Source: Rhodospirillales bacterium (GTDB lineage: Bacteria > Pseudomonadota > Alphaproteobacteria > Acetobacterales > Acetobacteraceae). Taken from it: a DNA stretch of 11,002 nt. A model generated the notes under the pieces. That model searched no databases, was not told the DNA's origin, and worked only from the letters and a program-made list of their open reading frames with translations. How positions within the stretch are numbered: position 1 is the stretch's first letter; the number at the start of each line of letters is the position of its first letter. The position numbers and the translations under genes are program-made. Positions 1-6,096 of the stretch are shown piece after piece. The DNA is taken from contig JAGXAV010000031.1 of the NCBI GenBank assembly GCA_018971455.1, positions 1 through 11,002 of the forward strand, written 5' to 3'.

Positions 1-408
1 GGCGACAAATGGGCCAAGCGCCGCGCCGGCACCTTCGACCGGGTGCTGGTCGATGCGCCCTGCACGGGCACGGGCACCTGGCGGCGCAACCCCGATGCGC
101 GCCAGCGTCTGGCCGAGCGCGATCTGAGCGAGCTGGTGGAAAAGCAGGGCGCCATTCTCGCCCAGGCGGCAAGATTGGTGCGCAAGGGCGGCCGGGTGGT
201 GTACGCTACCTGTTCGTTGCTCACCGAGGAGAACGAGGCGCAGGTGGAACGCTTCCTCGCCGCCCATCCGGAATTTGCCGTCGTGCCGCTGGCCCGCGCC
301 TGGCATCTGGCGGCGCCGGTGCCCGGGGACGGTCCGTACCTGGCGCTGACGCCGCGCGCCCACGGCACGGACGGGTTCTTTGCCGCGGTGCTGGAGCGGG
401 TGGGGTGA
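1..408 (+). CDS. rsmB: 16S rRNA (cytosine-967 C5) methyltransferase RsmB, C-terminal part
   Basis: This is the 3' end of a gene that begins before the window; 135 residues are visible, read in frame from base 1. It transfers a methyl group from S-adenosylmethionine to a cytosine C5 in 16S rRNA. Both family cysteines are visible: the motif IV DAPCTGTG (Cys at visible residue 21) and the motif VI YATCSL (Cys at visible residue 71). Their 50-residue spacing matches that recalled between Cys325 and Cys375 of E. coli RsmB. In the family, one cysteine attacks the base and the other helps release the product. The C-terminal HGTDGFFAAVL segment is also typical of the NOL1/NOP2/Sun family. The N-terminal NusB-like RNA-binding domain is outside the window, so a related rRNA m5C methyltransferase is possible. 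The TGA stop overlaps the GTG start of the next gene. Confidence 0.9.
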   Translation, partial: GDKWAKRRAGTFDRVLVDAPCTGTGTWRRNPDARQRLAERDLSELVEKQGAILAQAARLVRKGGRVVYATCSLLTEENEAQVERFLAAHPEFAVVPLARAWHLAAPVPGDGPYLALTPRAHGTDGFFAAVLERVG

Positions 409-965
409 TCACCCTGCGCCGCGCCCGGATTGCGGATGCGGTGTCCATCGGAGCGGTTCATGTGGCGGCCTGGCGCAGCGCCTATCCGGGCATTCTGCCC
501 GATGAGTACCTCGCCGGCCTGTCGCTCTCGCGCCATGCCGCCCACTACGAGCGGGCGATCCGGGCCGGTGCCGGGGTGCATGTGGCGATCGCCTCGGGCT
601 TCGATCTCGGGTCTCGCGGCGGGGTGCCGCTGGTGGTCGGTTTCGTCACCGGCGCTCCGGCGCGCTCGGAGGCGCGGCTGGCGGAGGGCGAGATCGAGAC
701 GCTGTATGTGCTCGATGACTGGCGCGAGCGGGGGATAGGCCGGCGCCTCATGCACTGTGCGGCGGGGCATCTGGCCGAGGCGGGCTGCGCGTCCGCGTTC
801 CTGTGGGTGCTGCGCGACAACCCGAGCCGCTGGTTCTATGAGCGCCTCGGGGGGCGGGCCGCGGCGGAATCGACCATCCAGGTGGCGGGCCAGGCGGTGG
901 GGCAGACCGCCTATGTCTGGTCGCCCATCGCAAGGCTGGCGCAGGCGACCTCCTCGGCGTCCTGA
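405..965 (+). CDS. GNAT-family N-acetyltransferase
   Basis: This encodes a 186-residue GNAT-fold acetyltransferase that should move the acetyl group of acetyl-CoA to an amine; the substrate cannot be told. The acetyl-CoA pyrophosphate-binding motif A is visible as RERGIG (residues 107-112), preceded by the beta-strand EIETLYVLDDW. The family's NPSRWFYERLGG segment (about 139-150) follows, containing the usual late Asn and Tyr. The N-terminal half (LRRARIADAVSI, AAWRSAYPGILP) matches the alpha1/alpha2 region of RimI-like and related GNATs. The start chosen is GTG at 405, sharing bases with the rsmB stop (GTGA). A GGAG at 393-396 lies 8 nt before it, which suggests translational coupling. The frame stays open upstream to about base 9, but that stretch lies out of frame over rsmB and is low-complexity Arg/Gly/Pro, so it is not taken as protein. 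Confidence 0.85.
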   Translation: MITLRRARIADAVSIGAVHVAAWRSAYPGILPDEYLAGLSLSRHAAHYERAIRAGAGVHVAIASGFDLGSRGGVPLVVGFVTGAPARSEARLAEGEIETLYVLDDWRERGIGRRLMHCAAGHLAEAGCASAFLWVLRDNPSRWFYERLGGRAAAESTIQVAGQAVGQTAYVWSPIARLAQATSSAS

Positions 966-1078
966 GCGGGGCTCTCCCGGCGGGCCGATATCCAGCCCTG
1001 CGCTTTCCTGCCTTGCGGCGGGCGGCCGGGCATGCTGCAAGAGCCTGCACCGCCACTGCCTGAACAGGTGCCCCACCG

Positions 1079-2656
1079 ATGACCGCAACCTCCATCCCGC
1101 CCGCGCCCGGTGCCGACCGCATCCTGATCCTCGATTTCGGCAGCCAGGTGACGCAGCTGATCGCCCGGCGCCTGCGCGAGAGCGGGGTCTATTGCGAGAT
1201 CTGGCCGTACAGCGCCGACCCTGCGCGCATCACCGCCTTTGCTCCCCGCGGGATCATCCTTTCCGGCGGGCCGGCCAGCGTGCCGGAGGGCAATTCCCCG
1301 CGCGCGCCACAACTGGTCTTCGAGCTTGGCGTGCCGGTGCTGGGCATCTGCTACGGCCAGATGACCATGTGCGAGCAGCTGGGCGGCAGGGTCGCGCAGT
1401 CGGACCACCGCGAGTTCGGCCGCGCCTTCGTCGATGTGCTTGAGCCATGCGCGCTGTTCCGCGACGTCTGGTCTGTCGGCGCGCGCGAGCAGGTGTGGAT
1501 GAGCCATGGCGATCGGGTGACCCGTCTGCCGCCGGGGTTTCGCGTGGTCGCCACCTCCGAGGGCGCGCCGTTTGCCGCTTTCGCCGACGATGCGCGGAAA
1601 TTCTACGGCCTGATGTTCCACCCCGAGGTGGTGCACACCCCGCACGGGGCCCGGTTGCTGGCCAGCTTTGCCCACGAGGTTGCCGGCTGCCGGGGCGACT
1701 GGACCATGGGGGGGTTCCGCGAGGCGGAGATCGAGAAGATCCGCGCCCAGGTCGGGCAGGGGCGGGTGATCTGCGGCCTGTCCGGCGGGGTCGATTCCTC
1801 GGTGGCGGCGGTGCTGATCCACCAGGCCATCGGCGCCCAGCTGACCTGCATCTTCGTCGATCATGGCCTGCTGCGCGCCGGCGAGGCCGAGGAGGTGGTG
1901 CGCACCTTCCGCGACCGCTTCAACATCCGGCTGGTCCATCGCGATGCCTCGGCGATGTTTCTCGATGCGCTGGATGGCGTGGCGGACCCGGAGATCAAGC
2001 GCAAGACCATCGGGCGGCTGTTCATCGAGGTGTTCGAGGAGGAGGCCGCGAAACTGGGTGGCGCCGATTTCCTCGCCCAGGGCACGCTGTATCCGGACGT
2101 GATCGAGAGCGTGAGCTTCACGGGCGGGCCGAGCGTGACGATCAAAAGCCACCACAATGTCGGCGGACTCCCCGAGCGGATGCGCATGAAGCTCGTCGAG
2201 CCGCTTCGTGAGCTGTTCAAGGACGAGGTGCGCAAGCTCGGCCGCGAACTAGACATCCCCGAGGCGATCGTCGGCCGCCATCCCTTCCCGGGGCCGGGGC
2301 TCGCGATCCGTGTTCCCGGCGCGATCACCCGCGCCAAGCTCGATCTGCTGCGGCGGGCGGACACGATCTATCTCGAGGAGATCCGTGCCGCGGGGCTGTA
2401 TGACGCGATCTGGCAGGCCTTTGTGGTGCTGCTGCCGGTGCGCAGCGTCGGCGTGATGGGCGACGGGCGGACCTATGACATGGCGTGCGCGCTGCGGGCG
2501 GTAACCAGCACCGACGGAATGACGGCGGAGATCTATCCCTTCGACATGAGCTTCCTCACCCGCGTCGCCGGGCGGATCGTCAATGAAGTGCGCGGAATCA
2601 ACCGGGTGACCTACGACATCACGAGCAAGCCGCCGGGGACCATCGAGTGGGAGTGA
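1079..2656 (+). CDS. guaA: GMP synthase (glutamine-hydrolysing)
   Basis: This is a full-length 525-residue GMP synthase, which converts XMP to GMP using ATP and glutamine in the last step of guanine nucleotide synthesis; it is cytosolic. The N-terminal class I glutamine amidotransferase domain (about 13-205) has nucleophile Cys91 in GICYGQ and the His181/Glu183 pair in HPEVVH. The ATP-pyrophosphatase domain (about 212-400) carries the PP-loop SGGVDS at 235-240. The C-terminal dimerisation domain contains [11 protein letters not shown] and ends with the very conserved [15 protein letters not shown]. Length and motif order are those of ordinary bacterial GuaA and nothing is missing. The ATG at 1079 is preceded by AGG (1066-1068) at about 10 nt. 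The 113-nt gap from the acetyltransferase gene holds no obvious promoter, so co-transcription with the upstream genes is possible. Confidence 0.98.
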   Translation: MTATSIPPAPGADRILILDFGSQVTQLIARRLRESGVYCEIWPYSADPARITAFAPRGIILSGGPASVPEGNSPRAPQLVFELGVPVLGICYGQMTMCEQLGGRVAQSDHREFGRAFVDVLEPCALFRDVWSVGAREQVWMSHGDRVTRLPPGFRVVATSEGAPFAAFADDARKFYGLMFHPEVVHTPHGARLLASFAHEVAGCRGDWTMGGFREAEIEKIRAQVGQGRVICGLSGGVDSSVAAVLIHQAIGAQLTCIFVDHGLLRAGEAEEVVRTFRDRFNIRLVHRDASAMFLDALDGVADPEIKRKTIGRLFIEVFEEEAAKLGGADFLAQGTLYPDVIESVSFTGGPSVTIKSHHNVGGLPERMRMKLVEPLRELFKDEVRKLGRELDIPEAIVGRHPFPGPGLAIRVPGAITRAKLDLLRRADTIYLEEIRAAGLYDAIWQAFVVLLPVRSVGVMGDGRTYDMACALRAVTSTDGMTAEIYPFDMSFLTRVAGRIVNEVRGINRVTYDITSKPPGTIEWE

Positions 2657-2699
2657 GGGCGATCGGAGGCTGGGCGGGTCTCGGCTGTTGATCCGTTAT

Positions 2700-2716
2700 C
2701 GGGCGTCCACCGCCCG
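2700..2716. terminator. Possible terminator hairpin between guaA and the OmpA-family gene
   Basis: A perfect 6-bp GC stem, CGGGCG / CGCCCG with a 5-nt loop, lies 43 nt after the guaA stop and 11 nt after the stop of the convergent OmpA-type gene. Its position between two convergent stops fits a bidirectional terminator. There is no T-run on either side, only a pyrimidine-rich CCCTTCCCTCT on the plus strand, so intrinsic termination is not certain. Confidence 0.35.
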
Positions 2717-2727
2717 GCCCTTCCCTC

Positions 2728-3825
2728 TCAATGACAATTCATCCGGCGAAGTTCGACCCTGCGGTTCTTGAACCGGTTCGCCTCCGTGTCGTTCGCCACC
2801 AGCGGACGCGTGTCCCCGTATCCGTGGGACGTCACGCGATCGGCTGCGACGTGGTGGGCGACCAGCCAGCCTTTCACTGCAGCGGCGCGGGCCTCCGACA
2901 GGTGCAAGTTGTAATCAGGCGTGCCGATATTGTCGGTGTGACCGCCGACCTCGGCGCGGAAGGACGGGTTTGCGGCAGATAGTTTCCGCACCGCCTGGAG
3001 CACGGGCTCCGAGTCCGCGCGCAGCATCGATTTGTTGAAATCGAAATTCACACCATAGACCTCGATCGTGCATTCCTTGGGGGGCGGGGCGCCAGGCTTG
3101 AGTTCGGCGACGCGCAGCGGCTTCATCGCCACGACCAGATGCGCATGGTCCGCGACAGGGGCGCTGTGCAACACCCCTTCGGCGCCCGGCATCGTCGCTG
3201 TCAGCTCGTATTGACCGGCCTCGAGCTGTGCCGTTCCGCCGCCTCGGATCGCCCCGATCTCGTCGTGCATTCCGGCGGGCACGATGCCGATCCGTGCCTT
3301 ATCCCCTACATCGGCGCCGTCCTGGAACCGGGCGTCGACATCATAGGTGCCGGCCTGCACCCGCACCGTGCCGCCCGATTGCTCATAGGCCATGACGTCG
3401 CCGCCATGGTGCCCGGCCGGGCGCACCTCGAACGTGCCACTGCCACCCAAATCCGCCCCGCCATTGGTGATCACGATTTTCAGCGCGGCGACGGGCATGG
3501 CCATGTCGACCGTCCTTTCGACCCGGCCGGACACGGCGAAGCCGTCGAGCCAGATCGTCTTGTGCGCGGCGCCATCCACATAGGTCACCTGCACGGCGTA
3601 GGTTCCGGCCGGCAGCCTCAGGCTATCGCCCGAGCCGCCCGATACGATCACGTCTCCATTGTGCTGGCCAACCGGGCGCACCTGGACCCGGATATCGGCA
3701 TTGGCGCCAGTGTCACTGCCGTTCGTCACCGTGATTTCCAGCGCGGCATCCTCTGCCGCCGCCGGTGGCCCGGCGACGCCGCAAAGCAGCACCGCCAATC
3801 CGATCACAAGCAACAGGTTGCGCAT
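2728..3825 (-). CDS. Secreted OmpA-family protein with repeated N-terminal beta units
   Basis: This encodes a 365-residue envelope protein. A Sec signal peptide is clear: MRN, a hydrophobic run to about residue 18, then a PPAAA|ED cleavage site near residue 24. Residues 29-235 hold at least two similar units (about 29-86 and 115-171), each of the form TNG...VRP.G...GDV...G...(L/V)xAGTY.V...DGA, plus a shorter third (about 176-215, VPAGMHDEIG...LEAGQYEL). Residues about 252-362 are an OmpA C-terminal domain (VNFDFNKS, GGHTDNIGTPDYNLHLSEARA, KNRRVEL) that binds peptidoglycan. Asp298 and Arg313 match the diaminopimelate-binding pair of OmpA, with the same 15-residue spacing. No OmpA beta-barrel is present, so this is probably a periplasmic cell-wall-bound protein; the repeats' function is unknown. 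ATG at 3825 is preferred over TTG at 3828 because AGAGAGG (3840-3834) lies 8 nt before it. Confidence 0.88.
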   Translation of the reverse strand: MRNLLLVIGLAVLLCGVAGPPAAAEDAALEITVTNGSDTGANADIRVQVRPVGQHNGDVIVSGGSGDSLRLPAGTYAVQVTYVDGAAHKTIWLDGFAVSGRVERTVDMAMPVAALKIVITNGGADLGGSGTFEVRPAGHHGGDVMAYEQSGGTVRVQAGTYDVDARFQDGADVGDKARIGIVPAGMHDEIGAIRGGGTAQLEAGQYELTATMPGAEGVLHSAPVADHAHLVVAMKPLRVAELKPGAPPPKECTIEVYGVNFDFNKSMLRADSEPVLQAVRKLSAANPSFRAEVGGHTDNIGTPDYNLHLSEARAAAVKGWLVAHHVAADRVTSHGYGDTRPLVANDTEANRFKNRRVELRRMNCH

Positions 3826-3832
3826 CAATGAC

Positions 3833-3861
3833 GCCTCTCTTTGGAGGCTGCAACACGCCTC
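3833..3861 (-). promoter_or_regulatory. Alternative 5-bp hairpins over the ribosome site of the OmpA-family gene
   Basis: Read on the minus strand, the leader contains GAGGC (3861-3857), GCCTC (3848-3844) and GAGGC (3837-3833) just before the start codon. The middle element can pair with either neighbour, with loops of 8 and 6 nt. Pairing with the second GAGGC would hide the Shine-Dalgarno sequence; pairing with the first would free it. The stems are only 5 bp and could be chance in GC-rich DNA. Regulation is an inference. Confidence 0.3.
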
Positions 3862-4042
3862 TGCGCGCTGCGGCCGGCTGGTTGCTGCCTACCGCGACAG
3901 GACGTCTCGGCGGGAGAATAAATATTTTCGTGGAAAGAACCAGCCCCCGGCGACCCGGCACCAGGCGCGCCGGCGCTGACGCCCGCCGATTTCCTATCCC
4001 TTGGCCATCGCGTGCCAAATTCCTGGAAGAGGGATATCTCCG
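3862..4042. other. Divergent intergenic spacer between the OmpA-family gene and the arsR-type gene
   Basis: Together with its flanks, this is about 305 nt without a gene. It contains one markedly AT-rich island at 3917-3928, including the palindrome AAATATTT (3920-3927), in otherwise GC-rich DNA. On the minus strand this island is a reasonable place for the promoter of the OmpA-family gene, which would give a leader of roughly 80-90 nt, but no convincing -35/-10 pair could be fixed. An open frame runs through the spacer in the arsR frame, but it is compositionally unlike protein and has no ribosome site. No RNA gene was seen. Confidence 0.4.
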
Positions 4043-4062
4043 TCACGCTCCGCCTTGCGTGA
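4043..4062. repeat. Inverted repeat upstream of the arsR promoter
   Basis: TCACGC (4043-4048) and GCGTGA (4057-4062) form a perfect 6-bp inverted repeat with an 8-nt spacer. It ends 8 nt before the -35 box at 4071, where an activator could bind. It does not share the GGCAA/TTGCC half-site of the downstream operators. Only the position suggests function. Confidence 0.25.
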
Positions 4063-4070
4063 GGGTGTTC

Positions 4071-4100
4071 TTGACAGGCAAAAAATGGCTTGCATATATT
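4071..4100 (+). promoter_or_regulatory. Sigma-70-type promoter of the arsR-SRPBCC operon
   Basis: A perfect -35 box TTGACA (4071-4076) is followed after 18 nt by TATATT (4095-4100), a 5/6 match to the -10 consensus. This would place the transcription start near 4107 and give a leader of roughly 24 nt before the ATG at 4131. It is the best-looking promoter in the window. It sits inside a repeated inverted-repeat operator, as expected for autorepression. Confidence 0.65.
4075..4096 (+). promoter_or_regulatory. Imperfect operator copy between -35 and -10
   Basis: The 22-nt block at 4075-4096 begins CAGGCAA and carries CTTGC at 4089-4093. It matches the perfect operator at 4101-4122 at 16 of 22 positions in direct alignment and preserves the GCAA-N8-TTGC core. 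The two centres are 26 bp apart, a little over two helical turns. It overlaps the promoter spacer, so a repressor bound here would compete with RNA polymerase. Confidence 0.5.
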
Positions 4101-4122
4101 CAGGCAAGTAAATGCTTGCCTG
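4101..4122 (+). promoter_or_regulatory. Operator for the ArsR-type repressor (perfect inverted repeat)
   Basis: CAGGCAAG (4101-4108) and CTTGCCTG (4115-4122) form a perfect 8-bp inverted repeat separated by TAAATG. It starts right after the -10 box, covers the predicted transcription start and ends 8 nt before the arsR ATG. ArsR-family dimers typically bind imperfect palindromes at such sites in their own promoters. That this gene's product binds here is an inference from position and symmetry. Confidence 0.65.
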
Positions 4123-4130
4123 TGGAGTCC

Positions 4131-4466
4131 ATGACCGAATACCGCCGTGACACCGACCTGCTGTTCAAGGCCCTTGCCGATCCAAGCCGGCGCAAGCTGC
4201 TGGATGTGCTGCACGTGCATGATGGCCGCACGCTCAATGAGCTGTGTGCCCACCTGGACATGACCCGGCAAGGCGTGACCCAGCACCTCGATGTGCTCGA
4301 AGCGGCGAACCTCGTCGCCACGCTGCGGCGAGGGCGTGAGAAGCTGCATTTCCTCAATCCTGTGCCGCTGCAGGAAATCTATGAGCGCTGGATTGCCAAG
4401 TTCGAAAAGCCGCGCCTCAAGGCACTTTCCAACCTGAAACGAACACTGGAGAAGGGCAATGGCTAG
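4131..4466 (+). CDS. ArsR-family winged-helix transcriptional repressor
   Basis: This encodes a 111-residue DNA-binding regulator, a usual size for the family. LFKALADPSRRKLLDVL (about 11-27) is the classic ArsR N-terminal helix. The helix-turn-helix lies about 34-62 (TLNELCAHLDM, then recognition helix TRQGVTQHLDVLE), and the wing is about 63-77 (VATLRRGREKLHFLNP). The metal-binding CxC of arsenic and cadmium sensors is absent; only Cys39 lies in that helix, so this is probably not a metal sensor. ArsR proteins of this sort are commonly encoded next to SRPBCC/AHSA1 genes, as here. ATG 4131 is the chosen start, although its GGAG (4124-4127) is only 3 nt away. In-frame TTG 4116 and GTG 4122 are possible but lack a ribosome site and fall inside the operator. 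The 3' end overlaps the next gene by 8 nt. Confidence 0.9.
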   Translation: MTEYRRDTDLLFKALADPSRRKLLDVLHVHDGRTLNELCAHLDMTRQGVTQHLDVLEAANLVATLRRGREKLHFLNPVPLQEIYERWIAKFEKPRLKALSNLKRTLEKGNG

Positions 4467-4914
4467 ATCGACGTTCCACTACGTGACCTTCATTCGCACC
4501 ACGCCGGAGAAGCTGTGGTCGGCGCTGACCGAAGATTCGGAGTTCATGAGGCAGTACTGGTTCGGCGTTCACTGCGAAAGCGAGTGGCGGCCGGGCAGCC
4601 CGTGGAAGATGGTGCACTCCGATGGCAGCGTCAGCGATCTTGGCGAGATCGTCGCGGCCGAACCTCCGACGCGGCTGGTCATCCGCTGGCGGAATCAGCG
4701 GACTCCCGAGCTCGCAGCCGAGGGAGATTCGCTTTGTACGATGGAGCTGGAACCCGTCGGGTCCGCCGTCAGGCTCTCCATCATCCATACCGTCGAGCGG
4801 GACTCGTCGAAGTTGATCGAGGCGGTGTCGGGCGGGTGGCCGAAGGTCATCTCCAACCTGAAATCGCTGCTGGAGACCGGAGCCGTCGTTCTGGGCGATT
4901 TCGGGAAGAAGTAG
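4459..4914 (+). CDS. SRPBCC (AHSA1-like) protein, first of three
   Basis: This encodes a 151-residue START/Bet v1-like protein. The fold makes a deep hydrophobic pocket that usually binds a small lipophilic ligand; no catalytic role can be assigned. Visible features are the N-terminal strand and helix (HYVTFIRTTPEKLWSALTE, about 7-25), a WRPGSPWKM turn (about 43-51), central strands (GEIVAAEPPTRLVIRW), and the C-terminal long helix SGGWPKVISNLKSLLETG (about 123-140). The last is a signature of SRPBCC proteins paired with ArsR regulators. ATG 4459 lies inside the end of the arsR gene (8-nt overlap) with GGAG at 4448-4451, 7 nt before it, indicating translational coupling and one operon. It is more distant from the next two SRPBCC genes than they are from each other. 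Confidence 0.87.
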   Translation: MARSTFHYVTFIRTTPEKLWSALTEDSEFMRQYWFGVHCESEWRPGSPWKMVHSDGSVSDLGEIVAAEPPTRLVIRWRNQRTPELAAEGDSLCTMELEPVGSAVRLSIIHTVERDSSKLIEAVSGGWPKVISNLKSLLETGAVVLGDFGKK

Positions 4915-4964
4915 ACAGGCATTGAGTGGGCGTCGCGAATGCTCGCCTCGAAAGGAGATATGCC

Positions 4965-5390
4965 ATGCCGGACATTCTTCACCGCGTCGGCATCGCTGCC
5001 GAACCGGCGCGTGTTTTTGAAGCGTTGACGACGGTCGAGGGGATCAGGAACTGGTGGTCCGCCGAGACCCATGGTGACGCCGCCGGGGGCGGAACTTTCC
5101 AGTTCCGTAGAAACCGGCTCGAAGTCATCCACGCCGATCCGAGCCTGGTGGTGTGGGGCTATTCCGGTCCGGCTGAGGATTGGGTGGGCACGCAGATGCG
5201 CTTCCGCCTCGTCTGGCGCGACGGTCAGACCTTCGTTCTGTTCAGCCACGAGGGGTGGCGCGAGCCCAATGAGTTCATGAGCCACTGCAGCACCAAATGG
5301 GCGACGTTTCTGCTCAGCCTGAAGGCCTGGGTCGAGACGGGCGGGGGAAGCCCGGAGCCCAGGGACACGAAGATCACGGTGAGCGCCTGA
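4965..5390 (+). CDS. SRPBCC (AHSA1-like) protein, second of three
   Basis: This encodes a 141-residue SRPBCC-domain protein, cytosolic, with no signal peptide. Motifs in order are HRVGIAAEPARVFEALTT (about 6-23), GIRNWWS (26-32), VLFSHEGW (91-98) and the C-terminal helix CSTKWATFLLSLKAWVETG (about 108-126), followed by GGSP. The GIRxWW and STxW...LLSLK blocks recur in the next gene, so the two look like tandem duplicates. ATG 4965 is chosen because the strong ribosome site AAAGGAGA (4951-4958) lies 6 nt before it; the in-frame extension back to 4926 is not needed. The gap to the first SRPBCC gene is 50 nt, consistent with the same operon. Ligand and reaction are unknown. Polyketide-cyclase labels often attached to this superfamily are not supported here. 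Confidence 0.87.
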   Translation: MPDILHRVGIAAEPARVFEALTTVEGIRNWWSAETHGDAAGGGTFQFRRNRLEVIHADPSLVVWGYSGPAEDWVGTQMRFRLVWRDGQTFVLFSHEGWREPNEFMSHCSTKWATFLLSLKAWVETGGGSPEPRDTKITVSA

Positions 5391-5408
5391 ACGGCTTCCG
5401 CGAGGACC

Positions 5409-5442
5409 GGTCTCCGCACGGGAAGGGGGCGTTGCGGAGATC
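5409..5442 (+). other. Hairpin between the second and third SRPBCC genes
   Basis: TCTCCGCA (5411-5418) and TGCGGAGA (5433-5440) form a perfect 8-bp stem with a 14-nt loop. In RNA it extends to 10 bp through one G-U and one G-C pair. It lies 18 nt after the second SRPBCC stop, in the longest gap of the operon (147 nt). No T-run follows, so it may act in mRNA processing or partial attenuation rather than full termination. A second GC inverted repeat (GCGCCG 5445-5450, CGGCGC 5470-5475) follows it. Confidence 0.4.
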
Positions 5443-5537
5443 TGGCGCCGCGTCGTGCGAATCTCGTCACGGCGCGTTGGATCTTGCGCCCAGGCCCGAA
5501 ACCAACCAGCGGCCCGTTACGAGGAAAAGATGACATC

Positions 5538-5969
5538 ATGCAAGATATCATGCACCTGATCAGGATTCATGCGCCGGCGGAACGTGTGTATGAGGCGATC
5601 ACAACGGCCGATGGAATTCGGCAATGGTGGACGCGCGACGCGGCCATCGAGCCGAAAATCGGCGCCGCTGGAGAGTTTGGGTTTTACGGGAAACGTTTTA
5701 TCGTAAAACTGGCCGTCGAGGAACTCAATCCGGTCACGCATGTGCGGTGGCGGGTCACCAACGCGGTCTGGCCGGGCAGCGACATTGCCTTCGACCTCAA
5801 GGGCGACGGCAACGAGACGACCCTTCTCTTCGCCCATCGCGGTTTCCCGGGTGCCGACGAGGCGTACGCGGGCGCTTCGACACGCTGGGGTTTTTATCTC
5901 CTCAGCCTCAAGCGATACGTGCAGACCGGCACGGGATCGCCGAATCCGGATGATGGCGAACTCGTCTGA
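5538..5969 (+). CDS. SRPBCC (AHSA1-like) protein, third of three
   Basis: This encodes a 143-residue SRPBCC protein. The pattern follows the preceding gene: HLIRIHAPAERVYEAITT (about 6-23), GIRQWWT (26-32), LLFAHRGF (96-103), STRWGFYLLSLKRYVQTG (about 114-131), then GTGSPNPDD. ATG 5538 is the preferred start, with GAGGAAAAG (5521-5529) upstream at a slightly long distance. An out-of-frame ATG at 5530 sits closer to that site and would read only nine codons before TGA, so start selection is not ideal. Parts of the gene (about 5660-5710) are visibly richer in A/T than guaA or the aminotransferase genes, which could mean the locus was acquired. The 147-nt gap with a hairpin before it leaves open whether it is always co-transcribed with its neighbours. 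Confidence 0.85.
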   Translation: MQDIMHLIRIHAPAERVYEAITTADGIRQWWTRDAAIEPKIGAAGEFGFYGKRFIVKLAVEELNPVTHVRWRVTNAVWPGSDIAFDLKGDGNETTLLFAHRGFPGADEAYAGASTRWGFYLLSLKRYVQTGTGSPNPDDGELV

Positions 5970-6008
5970 ATCGTCCGGCAATGACAGGGGGCGCCCGCAT
6001 CGGTCGGG

Positions 6009-6022
6009 AGACCGGGCGGTCT
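6009..6022 (+). terminator. Weak hairpin after the SRPBCC operon
   Basis: AGACC-GGGC-GGTCT is a 5-bp stem with a tetraloop, 39 nt after the last SRPBCC stop and in the convergent spacer before the PLP-enzyme gene. The following bases (GGTACAAT) contain no T-run. It is the only candidate on this side for ending the operon transcript. Confidence 0.22.
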
Positions 6023-6074
6023 GGTACAATGGCGCGCTCGGTCATCGCCAATCCGGCACCCTCCCTTGCACGGT

Positions 6075-6088
6075 GCCGCCCATGCGGC
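6075..6088 (-). terminator. Weak hairpin after the trans-sulfuration-family gene
   Basis: GCCGC and GCGGC with a 4-nt loop form a GC hairpin 8 nt beyond the minus-strand stop at 6097-6099. The position is right for a terminator, but no T-run follows on the minus strand, so support is thin. Confidence 0.22.
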
Positions 6089-6096
6089 CCAGGCAA

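Noticed and set aside
911..2155. Long minus-strand open frame opposite guaA
   Set aside because: It lies wholly antisense to a full-length, motif-complete guaA. Long antisense frames are expected in high-GC DNA; no ribosome site or family motif was seen.
3139..3831. Plus-strand open frame opposite the OmpA-type gene
   Set aside because: The minus strand has a signal peptide and OmpA domain; the plus-strand product has no coherent motif and no ribosome site.
3765..4130. N-terminal extension of the ArsR gene
   Set aside because: The open frame upstream is Arg/Ala-rich, runs through the promoter and operators, and does not resemble the family, which begins near MTEYRRDTDLLFKAL.
4131..4466. Arsenic or cadmium resistance regulator
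   Set aside because: The CxC metal site of those sensors is absent and no transporter or reductase gene is adjacent; the neighbours are SRPBCC genes.
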